A stretch of 64,000 nucleotides of DNA from JASHPR01 sp963844655 (GTDB lineage Bacteria > Actinomycetota > Actinomycetes > Streptosporangiales > Streptosporangiaceae). Made by a program: the position numbers and the translations under genes. Location of the stretch: positions 434,001 to 498,000 of the forward strand of contig CAWJPA010000004.1 in NCBI GenBank assembly GCA_963844655.1. The letters run 5' to 3'. Shown here piece by piece: positions 43,393-51,982 of this stretch (its first letter is position 1; each line of letters starts with the position of its first letter). The notes beneath the pieces are model-generated. The model did not search any database and had not been told where the DNA came from. It was given only the letters and a program-made list of their open reading frames with translations.

Positions 43393-44372
43393 GACCGGGC
43401 TACCTCCAGGCTGGATTCATCGCGGTCCTCGTCCGTCTCCGCGGGGGCGCCGGTGAGCGCGAAGAACACGTCGTCGAGTGAGGGCTGATGGACCTCCACG
43501 TCGTCGACGGTGATCCCGGCGGCGTCGAGGGCGCGCACGACCGTGGTGGCCAGCCCGCCCCCGCTGCGCACCGGCGCCCGCAGCCGCCGCCCGTCGTGGC
43601 TCAGGTGCACGGGGCCGGCCACGAACGGCTCCAGGGCGCCCGGAGCGGCGGGGTTGGCTTCGCTGAGCGTGACCTCGAGCCGGGCTCCCCCGGTCTGCGT
43701 CTTGAGCTCGGCTGGCGTGCCGCCGGCGATCACGTGACCGCGGTCGATAACCGCGATCCGGTCGGCGAGCTCGTCCGCCTCGTCGAGGTACTGGGTGGTC
43801 AGCAGCAGGGTCACGCCATCGGCGACGAGCTCGCGGATCACATTCCACATCCGGAGCCTGGCCGCGGGGTCGAGCCCGGTCGTCGGCTCGTCGAGGAAGA
43901 GCACAGGTGGCCGGGTCACCAGGCCGGCGGCGAGGTCGAGGCGCCGGCGCATCCCGCCCGAGTACTCCTTGAGCATCCGGTCGGCGGCATCGGCGAGATC
44001 GAACTGGCCGAGGAGCTCGGCCGCCCGCGCCCGTGCCTCGCCGCGGCGCAGGCCGCTCAGCCGCCCGATCATCACCAGGTTCTGGCGGCCGGTCAGGATC
44101 TCGTCGACGGTGGCGTCCTGAGCCGTCACGCCGATGTTGCGCTGCACGGCGGCCGCCTCCCTGACCACGTCGTGGCCGGCGACCCGGGCCCGGCCGCTGT
44201 CGGGCAGGGACAGGGTGGTCAGGATGCGGACCGCCGTGGTCTTGCCCGCGCCGTTCGGCCCGAGCACACCGAGGATGGACCCGGCCGGGACCTGGAGGTC
44301 GACGCCGGCCAGGGCGACGGTAGGGCCGTACCGCTTGGTCAGACCCTCGGCCTCGATCATCAGAGAGCTCAC
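43389..44372 (-). CDS. ABC transporter ATPase (DrrA-like)
   Basis: A 327-residue nucleotide-binding subunit: Walker A GPNGAGKT, Q loop GVTAQDATVDE, signature EYSGGMRRRLDLAAG, Walker B VLFLDEPTTGLDP, and an H-loop-region TTQYLDEADELADRIAVIDRG in which Gln replaces the usual His, as is normal in the DrrA branch. A C-terminal domain of about 90 residues ends VEVHQPSLDDVFFALTG. The start is GTG at 44372. It is divergent from a TetR gene with two operator copies between, so the exporter is probably inducible by its own substrate. Confidence 0.93.
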   Translation of the reverse strand: MSSLMIEAEGLTKRYGPTVALAGVDLQVPAGSILGVLGPNGAGKTTAVRILTTLSLPDSGRARVAGHDVVREAAAVQRNIGVTAQDATVDEILTGRQNLVMIGRLSGLRRGEARARAAELLGQFDLADAADRMLKEYSGGMRRRLDLAAGLVTRPPVLFLDEPTTGLDPAARLRMWNVIRELVADGVTLLLTTQYLDEADELADRIAVIDRGHVIAGGTPAELKTQTGGARLEVTLSEANPAAPGALEPFVAGPVHLSHDGRRLRAPVRSGGGLATTVVRALDAAGITVDDVEVHQPSLDDVFFALTGAPAETDEDRDESSLEVARS

Positions 44373-44383
44373 TGGTGCCTCGG

Positions 44384-44403
44384 CTTACTTGTCAACTAGT
44401 AAG
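44384..44403. promoter_or_regulatory. TetR operator copy 1 (exporter side)
   Basis: CTTACTTGTCAACTAGTAAG is an imperfect 20-base palindrome with perfect 6-base CTTACT/AGTAAG ends. It lies 12 bases upstream of the ATPase GTG, where a bound repressor would block transcription of the exporter genes. Confidence 0.75.
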
Positions 44404-44434
44404 GACGCTACAGTCAGGTAGGTAATCATCGCTC

Positions 44435-44454
44435 CTTACTGGTTGTCAAGTAAG
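44435..44454. promoter_or_regulatory. TetR operator copy 2 (regulator side)
   Basis: CTTACTGGTTGTCAAGTAAG is the reverse-complement relative of copy 1 with two differences. It ends 9 bases before the TetR start at 44464 and directly abuts an ATG at 44455. The centres of the copies are 51 bases apart. Confidence 0.75.
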
Positions 44455-44463
44455 ATGACAGGC

Positions 44464-45105
44464 ATGCCCCGACGTTCCTCAGCCACGGCCGGGCGGCCCC
44501 TGGCCGGTGCCGGCGGGCACCCCGACGAAGGTGACACCCGCGAGCGGATCCTCGACGTCGCGCTGGACTTGTTCATCGAGCAGGGCTACGACAAGACCTC
44601 GCTGCGCCAGATCGCCGAGCCGCTCGGCTTCACCCAGGCCGCGATCTACTACCACTTCGCCGCCAAAGAGGACATCCTGATCGCGCTGCACCTGCGCCTG
44701 CACCAGCTGGCCCGGCCAGCCTTCGACCGGCTGGCCATGGAGACAGGCCCGCCGGGATGGGCCGCCGTGCTGTGCGGGCTCGTCGACACGATGCTGGCCA
44801 ACCGCAAGCTGTTCATCCTCCACGAGCGCAACCAGACAGCCCTCTCAGCCCTGCACATCAAGGGACACGACGGCGATCACGAGGACATGGAACAGCAGTT
44901 CCGCCAGATTCTGGGTGACCCGGCCATCCCCGCCCGCGACCGGGTCAGGCTGAGCTGCGCCCTCGGGGCGCTCCTGAGCAGCCTGATGTCAGTCAGCGAC
45001 CTCGAGGATCTCGCCCCCGCGACCTACGGTGACCTCCTTCGCGAGGCCATCACCGACCTGCTCGAGCCACGGGACATCCCAGCCGCCGGCCGTACCCCGG
45101 TATGA
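44464..45105 (+). CDS. TetR-family repressor of the DrrAB-like exporter
   Basis: A 213-residue regulator. The N-terminal HTH is near residues 25-65 (DTRERILDVALDLFIEQGYDKTSLRQIAEPLGFTQAAIYYHFAAKEDIL). An all-helical ligand domain follows, whose substrate should be what the exporter pumps. It is divergent from the ATPase/permease operon, with two copies of a palindrome between them. Starts at 44443 (TTG) and 44455 lie in or at the operator, so 44464 is preferred. Confidence 0.9.
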   Translation: MPRRSSATAGRPLAGAGGHPDEGDTRERILDVALDLFIEQGYDKTSLRQIAEPLGFTQAAIYYHFAAKEDILIALHLRLHQLARPAFDRLAMETGPPGWAAVLCGLVDTMLANRKLFILHERNQTALSALHIKGHDGDHEDMEQQFRQILGDPAIPARDRVRLSCALGALLSSLMSVSDLEDLAPATYGDLLREAITDLLEPRDIPAAGRTPV

Positions 45106-45200
45106 GCTGAGAGGGCGGCCGCGCCGGGCTACCCCGCAGGTATGACGGCGATCTCGCTCTCCGGGGGGATGACGTGGCCCGGGCCGGCGGGGCAGCCTTC

Positions 45201-45238
45201 TGGTGGGCACCGGTTTCCGAGAGACCCGGTGCCCACCA
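45201..45238. terminator. Strong 13-base hairpin between convergent genes
   Basis: TGGTGGGCACCGG (45201-45213) pairs perfectly with CCGGTGCCCACCA (45226-45238) over a 12-base loop. It lies between the TetR gene (ends 45105) and the catalase gene (ends 45345), which converge here. It would stop transcription from both sides, without a T tract as often in actinomycetes. Confidence 0.75.
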
Positions 45239-45344
45239 CATGAGCAGGATCATCAGCGGCGGCCGCGATCCACGGGGGCGGTTACGGCGGCCGGCCCGGG
45301 GTCCGGCCCCGCACCCGGGGCGGTGGGCCGGACCTGCGGGCGGT

Positions 45345-46796
45345 TCAGCCCTCGCGGACGCCGGCCTCGATCCTGTCACCGAGGTTCTTGTCGATGCTGC
45401 GCCAGTACTGGAAGGCGCGCTGCAGGACCGGCTCGGTCACGCCGTCCAGCAGGTGGCCAACCACGTTGCTGACCAGCCGCTCGCGCGCCGCGTCGTCGAG
45501 CACCTCGCGGACCAGGGTGCCGGGCTGGCCGAAGTCGTCGTCCTGGTCGCGCAGGGTGTACGCGGAGCGCACCATCTCGCCGTCGGAGTACCAGCTGGCC
45601 GGCTTAAAGCGCTCGCTGTCGGCCTGCGGGCCGCCCTTGGAGTTCGGTGCGTACACCGGATCCGACACGTTGCGGATCCGCATCGCCCCGTCCTTGCTGT
45701 AGCTGTGGACCTCCACCCGGGGCGTGTTCACCGGGATCTGCTTGTAGTTCACGCCGAGCCGGGCCCGGTGCGCGTCGGCGTAGGAGAAGCCGCGGGCCAG
45801 CAGCATCTTGTCCGGGCTCAGCGCGATGCCCGGCACGAGGTTGTTCGGCTCGAACGCGGCCTGCTCCATCTCGGTGTGGTAGTCGGTCAGGTTGCGGTCG
45901 AGGGTCAGCCGGCCGACCTCGATCAGCGGGTAGTCGCTGTGCGGCCACACCTTGGTCAGGTCGAACGGGTTGAACCGGTAGGTCTTGGCCTCCTCGAACG
46001 GCATGATCTGCATCTTCAGCGTCCAGCCCGGGTGGTCGCCGCGGGCGATCGCCTGGTACAGGTCACGCTGGTGGTAGTCGCCGTCCGACGCGGCCATCGC
46101 ATCACCCTCGGCCTGGGTCAGGTACTCGACGCCCTGGTCGGTCTTGAAGTGGTACTTCACCCAGAACCGCTCGCCACCGGGGTTGATCCACATGTAGGTG
46201 TGGGAGCTGTACCCGTTCATGTGCCGCCAGCTGCGCGGGATCCCGCGGTCGCCCATCAGCCAGGTCACCTGGTGCGCCGACTCCGGGGACAGGGTCCAGA
46301 AGTCCCACTGCATGTCGTGGTCGCGGAGGTTGTTGTCGGCCCGGCGCTTCTGTGACCGGATGAAGTGCTGGAACTTGAGCGGGTCGCGGATGAAGAACAC
46401 CGGGGTGTTGTTCCCGACCATGTCGTAGTTGCCCTCGGACGTGTAGAACTTCAGCGCGAAGCCGCGCGGGTCGCGCCAGGTGTCGGGGCTGCCCCGCTCG
46501 CCGGCCACGGTCGAGAACCGGATCAGCGTGTCCGTGCGGGCACCCGGCTGGAACACCGCGGCCTTGGTGTACGCGCTGACGTCGTTCGTCACCTCGAAGT
46601 GGCCGAACGCGCCGCCGCCCTTGGCGTGCGGCTGGCGCTCGGGGATGCGTTCCCGGTTGAAGTTCGCCATCTGCTCGATCAGGTAGTGATCTTGCAGAAG
46701 GATCGGGCCGTCCGGGCCTACGGTCAGCGAATGCTCGTCGCTCTCAACTGGTCCGCCGGCATCCGTGGTCGTCATCGGGTTGTCGGTCACGGCCAT
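45345..46796 (-). CDS. Monofunctional haem catalase
   Basis: A 483-residue small-subunit catalase that dismutates hydrogen peroxide. Key features: the distal His57 in ERQPHAKGGGAFGHFEVT, the RFSTVAGERGSPDTWRDPRGFALKFYT block, Asn in GNNTPVFFIRDPLKFQHFI, and the haem-ligand Tyr in RGFSYADAHRARLG. The length is normal and nothing is missing. GAGGAGG lies just upstream of the ATG at 46796. It is divergent from the dehydratase gene; no OxyR-, CatR- or Fur-like gene lies next to it. Confidence 0.96.
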   Translation of the reverse strand: MAVTDNPMTTTDAGGPVESDEHSLTVGPDGPILLQDHYLIEQMANFNRERIPERQPHAKGGGAFGHFEVTNDVSAYTKAAVFQPGARTDTLIRFSTVAGERGSPDTWRDPRGFALKFYTSEGNYDMVGNNTPVFFIRDPLKFQHFIRSQKRRADNNLRDHDMQWDFWTLSPESAHQVTWLMGDRGIPRSWRHMNGYSSHTYMWINPGGERFWVKYHFKTDQGVEYLTQAEGDAMAASDGDYHQRDLYQAIARGDHPGWTLKMQIMPFEEAKTYRFNPFDLTKVWPHSDYPLIEVGRLTLDRNLTDYHTEMEQAAFEPNNLVPGIALSPDKMLLARGFSYADAHRARLGVNYKQIPVNTPRVEVHSYSKDGAMRIRNVSDPVYAPNSKGGPQADSERFKPASWYSDGEMVRSAYTLRDQDDDFGQPGTLVREVLDDAARERLVSNVVGHLLDGVTEPVLQRAFQYWRSIDKNLGDRIEAGVREG

Positions 46797-46910
46797 GCCT
46801 CCTCGTCGTCGCTCGTTTCGTCCACAGAGCCTTCTACCGCTCCACAGCCCGGGTACACCTCCGCGGTGCCAACGGGTGCTCGGTGACCGTCTGGGTGGTA
46901 AACACATGAC

Positions 46911-47876
46911 ATGACCGGATCTTCTGCCGCCCTGGACCTGGCCGACGTTCTCGCCGCACGCCAGCGCATCGCGCCCTACCTGCGCCCGACACCGCTGTTC
47001 CGCTATCCCGCGCTGGACGCGATGACCGGGGCGCGGGTCTGGGTCAAGCACGAGAACCATCAGCCGGTGGGGGCGTTCAAGGTCCGCGGCGGCGTGAACC
47101 TGGTCAGCCGCCTGGACGCGGACGAGCGGGGTCGGGGCGTGATCTCGGCCTCGACCGGGAACCATGGCCAGTCGGTCGCGTACGCGGCGGACCTGTTCGG
47201 CGTGCGCGCGGTCATCTGCGTGCCAGCGCAGGCCAACCCGGTCAAGGTCGAGTCGATGCGGGCGCTCGGCGCCGAGGTGATCAGCTACGGCCGTGACTTC
47301 GACGAGGCGCGGGAGCACTGCGAGAAGCAGGCCGCCGACCACCGGTACCGGTACATCCACTCCGGGAACGAGCCGGCGCTGATCGCGGGCGTGGCTACCT
47401 ACACCCTGGAAATCCTCGAAGCCCAGCCCGACACCGAGGTGATCGTGGTCCCGGTCGGCGGCGGCAGCGGCGCGGCCGGGGCCTGCGTGGTGGCCAAGGC
47501 CGTGCGCCCCTCGGTCGAGGTGATCGGCGTCCAGTCCGAGGCCGCCCCGGCGGCCTACCGGTCCTGGCGGGGCCGCAGCCTCGTCGAGGACGCCACCAGC
47601 ACGTTCGCCGAGGGACTGGCCACGCGGACCGCGTTCGAGCTGCCGCAGCAGATCATGTGGGAGCTGCTGGACGACTTCGTCCTGGTGTCCGACGAAGCGC
47701 TGCGGTGCGCGACGCGGGTGATGATCGAGAAGACCCGCAATCTGGTCGAGCCGGCCGGCGCGGCCGCCCTGGCCGCGGTGCTGGGTGAACCCCGGCGGTT
47801 CGCCGGGCGGAAGGTCGCGATCGTGTGCAGCGGAGGCAACATCAGCCCGGCGCACCTGGTGACGCTGTGGCCCTGA
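46911..47876 (+). CDS. Threonine/serine dehydratase-type PLP enzyme
   Basis: A 321-residue fold-type II PLP enzyme. The PLP-binding Lys57 lies in QPVGAFKVRGG, followed by STGNHGQSVAYAA (the Asn-containing loop over the cofactor), the phosphate-binding VPVGGGSGAAGACV, and a C-terminal VCSGGNISP. The family includes threonine deaminase, serine racemase and hydroxyaspartate dehydratase. There is no C-terminal ACT regulatory domain, so it looks catabolic rather than a branch-point biosynthetic IlvA. Confidence 0.9.
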   Translation: MTGSSAALDLADVLAARQRIAPYLRPTPLFRYPALDAMTGARVWVKHENHQPVGAFKVRGGVNLVSRLDADERGRGVISASTGNHGQSVAYAADLFGVRAVICVPAQANPVKVESMRALGAEVISYGRDFDEAREHCEKQAADHRYRYIHSGNEPALIAGVATYTLEILEAQPDTEVIVVPVGGGSGAAGACVVAKAVRPSVEVIGVQSEAAPAAYRSWRGRSLVEDATSTFAEGLATRTAFELPQQIMWELLDDFVLVSDEALRCATRVMIEKTRNLVEPAGAAALAAVLGEPRRFAGRKVAIVCSGGNISPAHLVTLWP

Positions 47877-47987
47877 GCGCGGACGAGAACAGGCGTTGTA
47901 TACATTAAAGACAATACGTAAACAGACATTTTCCGGTACAAAGGCCGGCTAGCTTCTGATATAAGCCACTGTTTGCTAAGGCGGGGC

Positions 47988-48401
47988 ATGTTCCTATTCG
48001 AATGCGAGGCGACATTCGAGGCAGAGCCAGCTGCGGTCTGGAAGGCGTGGACCGACGTAGCCCGCTGGCCTGAGTGGGATGTCAGCAAGGAAATCGCCCG
48101 GCTCGACGGACCGTTCGAGCCGGGAGTCTCCGGCTGGGCCAAGCAGCGGGGCAACCTGGGCGGCGCCTTCACCATCACCGCTGTGGACGACGGCCGGCGG
48201 TGGGTCACCGAGTGCCCGATGCCCATGGGCAAGGTCATTTTCGAGCACGTGATCGAGCCAGTCGCCGCGGGGCGGGTCCGGGTGATCAAGAGGGCCGAGG
48301 TGCAGGGCGGCTTCGGGACCCTGCTCCGGCTGCTCGCCCCGCGGATGCGCCGCGAGAACATCGAGTCCCTGAGCGCCCTGGAACGGCGGATGTCCGCATA
48401 G
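47988..48401 (+). CDS. SRPBCC-family (START-like) protein
   Basis: A 137-residue polyketide-cyclase/dehydrase-type START fold: MFLFECEATFEAEPAAVWKAWTDVARWPEWDVSKEIARLDG opening, central beta strands with VTECPMPMGKVIFEHVIEPV, and a long C-terminal helix. It probably binds a hydrophobic ligand. The upstream 47880-47985 is noticeably AT-rich (a TATAC and several A/T runs) and could hold its promoter. It is convergent with the ECF41 sigma gene by 6 bases. Confidence 0.83.
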   Translation: MFLFECEATFEAEPAAVWKAWTDVARWPEWDVSKEIARLDGPFEPGVSGWAKQRGNLGGAFTITAVDDGRRWVTECPMPMGKVIFEHVIEPVAAGRVRVIKRAEVQGGFGTLLRLLAPRMRRENIESLSALERRMSA

Positions 48402-48407
48402 CACCTG

Positions 48408-49331
48408 TCAATCTGCGGGCCGGCGAGCCTGATTCACTTCGCGGGCGACCGCCCAGGCGTCGGCCACCGGACCCACGTGCCTGAGCTTGTCGGGGTTGAT
48501 CACCGAGCGGATCGCCTGGATCTGCCCGTCGAGTATGTCGAGCGCCAGCGTGGTGAGGACCTTGCCGTCCCGGTCGCGGAAGATCGCGCCAGGCTGGCCG
48601 TTCACCTGGTGGGGCTGCACCGTCACGTCGATCCGGACCAGCCAGGGGAAGACCGAGGCCAGCACCCGGGCGACATTGTCGGCGCCCATGACCGCCCTGG
48701 CCAACTGCGGGGCCTTGCCGCCGCTGTCCGCGACGATCTGAACGTCGGCGGCGAGCAGTTCCCGCAGGCCGTCCACGTCGCCTTCCCTGAGCGCGTCGAA
48801 GAACCGTGCCGCCAGTTCCTCTCGCTCCCGGCGGTCCGCCTCGAACCGGGGGCGCCCCGCGTTCATGTGGCGCCGTGCCCGCACCGCGAGCTGGCGGCAG
48901 GCCGCCTCCGACCTACCCACCGCCGACGCGACCTCGGGGAAGCCGAACCCGAAAACCTCCCGCAGCACAAAGATCGCCCGCTCGAGCGCGCTGAGCCGCT
49001 CGAGCAGCAGCAAGGCCGCCATCGACACCGAGTCGGCCAGCTCCGCCGACCGCTCCGGGTCCTCGTAGGGATCGGTGAGCAGCGGCTCAGGGAACCACTG
49101 CCCGACGTACTCCTCCCGCCGGACGCGGGCCGACCGCAGGATGTCGATTGAGATCCGGGTGACCGCGGCCGAGAGGAAGGCCCTGGCCGACCTGGGTTGT
49201 GCCGGGGAGGTCTCGTAGCGCAGCCAGGTCTCCTGGACCGCGTCCTCGGCCTCGCTCACGCTGCCGAGGATCCGGTAGGCGATCGAGAACAGCAGCGGCC
49301 GCAGCTCCTCGAACTCCTCGGCGCGGCTCAC
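48408..49331 (-). CDS. ECF sigma factor, ECF41 (SigJ-like) with SnoaL-like C-terminal domain
   Basis: A 307-residue sigma factor. Region 2 is near residues 5-70 (EELRPLLFSIAYRILGSVSEAEDAVQETWLRY). Region 4 is near 110-165 (LSALERAIFVLREVFGFGFPEVASAVGRSEAACRQLAVRARRHM). An NTF2/SnoaL-like domain at 180-295 ends in NPDKLRHV, the ECF41 hallmark that controls activity in place of an anti-sigma factor. The GTG start overlaps the epimerase stop (GTGA). ECF41 genes are typically paired with a carboxymuconolactone decarboxylase, oxidoreductase or epimerase; here it is an epimerase. Confidence 0.92.
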   Translation of the reverse strand: MSRAEEFEELRPLLFSIAYRILGSVSEAEDAVQETWLRYETSPAQPRSARAFLSAAVTRISIDILRSARVRREEYVGQWFPEPLLTDPYEDPERSAELADSVSMAALLLLERLSALERAIFVLREVFGFGFPEVASAVGRSEAACRQLAVRARRHMNAGRPRFEADRREREELAARFFDALREGDVDGLRELLAADVQIVADSGGKAPQLARAVMGADNVARVLASVFPWLVRIDVTVQPHQVNGQPGAIFRDRDGKVLTTLALDILDGQIQAIRSVINPDKLRHVGPVADAWAVAREVNQARRPAD

Positions 49332-50263
49332 GCGAGCTCTTCCCTGAAGCCCTGCCGCCATGAGGGGTAGCGCAGTGTCCAGCCCAGCTCCCGCTTGGCC
49401 TTGGCGTTGGAGAAGCCGCGCCCCTCGGTCATCATGATCACTGCCATTTCCCCCGCCAGCAGCCGGGCCAGCCCCTTGGGGATCCGTACCGGCCGCTTCG
49501 CCCCTGCGCACGCCGCCAGGTAAGGCAGCCACTCGCTGGCCGGGGCGGGCTCGTCGTCGACGATGTTGAACACGCCGCTCGCCTTGTGCTCCATGGCCAG
49601 GACGGTAGCGCTCGCTGCGTCGTCGAGATGCACCCAGGACATGTAGCCCGTACCGCCCCCGACCAGCGGGAACTGCCGCTTGCGCACAAGCCCGACCCAG
49701 TCGTCGATGGCGCCAGGGCCGTACAGGCTGCCGTAGCGCAGGACCGCGCCACCAGCCCCGGCGACCACCTCCTCGAGGTGCCGGAGCGCCTCCGCTCCCC
49801 TGCGCGCGGCCGCCGGGCCCGGGTCCACCGGGTCCTCTTCGGTCTTCACCCATCCACCCTCGCGGAGGCCGTTAAAGGCGCCAAAGCTCTGCGCGACGAC
49901 ATGGGATACGCCCGTCGCCTCGGCGGCGGCCAGCAAGTGATCCGTCCCCTCGGAGCGCAGCCGGATGGTGGTGGCGAAGAAGCGGTCGGGGTGCTTCAAA
50001 TCGGGCTTTCCTGCGTGCGCCGCAGAAATTGCGGTCATCTGGTGCACGATCGCGTCCGGCCTGGCCGCAGCCACCGCCTCACCGACCGACACCGCATCCA
50101 GCCCGTCCATCACGACGCCGTCTGCGCCCAGCTGCTCCAGCAAGCTCAGCTTGGCCGGGCTTGTCGTCGTAGCCGTCACCTGGTGGCCACGGACCACGAG
50201 CTGCGGGACCAGCCGCCCCCCCACGGCCCCAGCCCCACCTGCCACGAACACCCGCACAGCCAT
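49328..50263 (-). CDS. NAD-dependent epimerase/dehydratase-family protein (ECF41 partner)
   Basis: A 311-residue extended SDR. The Rossmann motif VFVAGGAGAVGGRLVPQL lies at the N-terminus, followed by the VVAQSFGAF strand and VLRYGSLYGPGAIDDW. YMSWVHLDDAASATVLAME is typical of this family. The usual YxxxK pair is not obvious, so the reaction is unclear. GGAAGG lies before the ATG at 50263. It is the first gene of a coupled pair with the ECF41 sigma factor and is its likely main target, as in other actinobacteria. Confidence 0.88.
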   Translation of the reverse strand: MAVRVFVAGGAGAVGGRLVPQLVVRGHQVTATTTSPAKLSLLEQLGADGVVMDGLDAVSVGEAVAAARPDAIVHQMTAISAAHAGKPDLKHPDRFFATTIRLRSEGTDHLLAAAEATGVSHVVAQSFGAFNGLREGGWVKTEEDPVDPGPAAARRGAEALRHLEEVVAGAGGAVLRYGSLYGPGAIDDWVGLVRKRQFPLVGGGTGYMSWVHLDDAASATVLAMEHKASGVFNIVDDEPAPASEWLPYLAACAGAKRPVRIPKGLARLLAGEMAVIMMTEGRGFSNAKAKRELGWTLRYPSWRQGFREELA

Positions 50264-50299
50264 CACCTTCCTGATCCCGGAATTGACTCTCAACCCTGA

Positions 50300-50327
50300 G
50301 ACGAGACAGCCCTGGCCGTCTGTGACA
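50300..50327 (-). promoter_or_regulatory. ECF41-type promoter of the epimerase/sigma operon
   Basis: On the minus strand TGTCACA (complement of 50321-50327) is followed after 17 bases by CGTC (complement of 50300-50303), agreeing with the described ECF41 target consensus TGTCACA/CGTC. It lies 37 bases upstream of the epimerase ATG. This makes the sigma factor autoregulatory. Confidence 0.75.
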
Positions 50328-50391
50328 TGGGGAGCGAAAAACAGTGGCGGAAGATCGTTGGCGGCTGGCGGCCGATCCGCCCGCACTCCGC

Positions 50392-51963
50392 TCAGGATGA
50401 GGGTCCAGGCTCCCCGGGCGCGTCGCGATCGGCGTGGGTGAGCAGGCGGGACTTGACCTCGTTCTTGAGCACCTTGCCGACCTTGGAACGGGGCAGGTCC
50501 GGCCACACCTCGACCTGCTTGGGCGTCTTGACGCTGCCCAGGCGGCCCTTGACGAACGCGCGGATGTCATCGCCGGCGACGTCCTGGCCCGGGTAGGGCT
50601 GAATGACCGCGGTGACGCGCTCGCCCCACTTGTCGTCCGGCAGCCCGATGACTGCGCAGTCCAGCACGCCGGGGTGCGCCAGCAGGGCCTGCTCGACCTC
50701 GGCGGAGTAGACGTTGAACCCGCCCGTGATGATCATGTCCTTGGCCCGGTCCACGATATAGAGATAGTTACCGGCGTCGAGGTAGCCGATGTCGCCGGTG
50801 TGGTGCCAGCCGTGCCGCGACGCCTCAGCCGAGGCCGCCGGGTCCTTGTAGTAGCCGGCCATCACCAGCGGGCCGCGGACCACGATCTCGCCGCGCTCCC
50901 CGGTCGGGAGCAGCCTGCCCTGGTCATCCATGATCGCCACGGTCACCAGCGGCGTCGGGCGCCCGGCGGAGGCGAAGCGCTCCCTGGCCAGGGTGCCGTC
51001 GGCGTGCAGGTGATCGCCCGGCGCCATGGTGGAGATCATCATCGGCGCCTCGGTCTGCCCGAACAGCTGCGCCATGACCGGGCCGATCGCGCCGATGGCC
51101 TGCTCCAGGCGGGCCGCTGACATCGGGGCGGCCCCGTACCAGAGGCACTGCAGGGACGTCAGGTCGGCCTCGGCCAGCCCCGGCTGGTCGAGCAGCAGGT
51201 AGATCAGGGTGGGCGGCAGGAAGGCGTGGGTGACCCGGTGCCGGCCGATCAGGGCGAGGAACTCCTCCAGGTCGGGCGCGGGCATGATGACGATCTCCCC
51301 GCCGAGCGTCATGATCGGGAAGCACAGGACGCCGGCGGCGTGGGTGAGCGGGGCGAGCGCGAGGTAGGCGGGCCGCCCGGCGAAGGGGTAGCTCATCAGG
51401 GTCAGCGCCGTCATCGTCTCGATGTTGTGCCCGGTGAGCAGCACCCCTTTGGGCTGGCCGGTGGTGCCCCCGGTGCCCGCGATCATGACGATGTCGTCGG
51501 CCGGCCCGGCCTCCCAGGGCTCATCCGGCAGCCCGTCCAGCCAGGACGCGAACGTGACCGCCCCCGGGACGCTCTCGTCGAGGCAAACCAGCGTGGTGAT
51601 CTTCGGCAGGTCCGGGGCAATCCGCGCGACGAGTGGCGTAAAGGAACTCTGGAAGATCAGGCAGGAGCAGTCGAACAAGTCCAGCAGCGCGCGGTTCTCT
51701 GCGGCCTCGTTGCGGGGGTTGACCGGGCACCACACCGCCCCGGCCCGGGCGATGCCGAACACGCAGCAGAACGCGACGGGATCGTTGCCGGACAGGATCG
51801 CCACCTTGTCGCCCGGCCGGACACCCGACCGGGCCAGGGCCCGGGCGATGGCGTAGGAGAGCCGCTGCACGTCGGCGTAGCTGCGGGTGCGGCCCGCCAT
51901 GGTCAGGCACGGGGCGTCCGGGCCCAGTGAGGCCCCCTTGTCGAGGAAGTCGGTCAGGCGCAC
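50392..51963 (-). CDS. AMP-forming acyl-CoA synthetase/ligase
   Basis: A 523-residue ANL-superfamily enzyme activating a carboxylic acid as adenylate then CoA thioester. Motif P-loop: MIAGTGGTTGQPKGVLL. Others: LWYGAAPMS, QLFGQTEAPM, GEIVVRGPLVMAGYYKDP, HTGDIGYLDAGNYLYIVDRAKDMIITGGFNVYSAEVE, and the C-terminal PRSKVGKVLKNEVK with the catalytic Lys. The start is GTG at 51963. It is the last gene of a three-gene minus-strand unit with DUF5938 and SDR genes. The acid is probably a fatty, aromatic or terpenoid acid. Confidence 0.9.
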   Translation of the reverse strand: MRLTDFLDKGASLGPDAPCLTMAGRTRSYADVQRLSYAIARALARSGVRPGDKVAILSGNDPVAFCCVFGIARAGAVWCPVNPRNEAAENRALLDLFDCSCLIFQSSFTPLVARIAPDLPKITTLVCLDESVPGAVTFASWLDGLPDEPWEAGPADDIVMIAGTGGTTGQPKGVLLTGHNIETMTALTLMSYPFAGRPAYLALAPLTHAAGVLCFPIMTLGGEIVIMPAPDLEEFLALIGRHRVTHAFLPPTLIYLLLDQPGLAEADLTSLQCLWYGAAPMSAARLEQAIGAIGPVMAQLFGQTEAPMMISTMAPGDHLHADGTLARERFASAGRPTPLVTVAIMDDQGRLLPTGERGEIVVRGPLVMAGYYKDPAASAEASRHGWHHTGDIGYLDAGNYLYIVDRAKDMIITGGFNVYSAEVEQALLAHPGVLDCAVIGLPDDKWGERVTAVIQPYPGQDVAGDDIRAFVKGRLGSVKTPKQVEVWPDLPRSKVGKVLKNEVKSRLLTHADRDAPGEPGPSS

Positions 51964-51982
51964 GGCCGCAACCCCGGCCCGG

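Noticed and set aside
45345..47855. 836-codon frame extending the catalase upstream
   Set aside because: Catalase sequence starts at 46796 with a ribosome site; the extension is antisense to the dehydratase gene.
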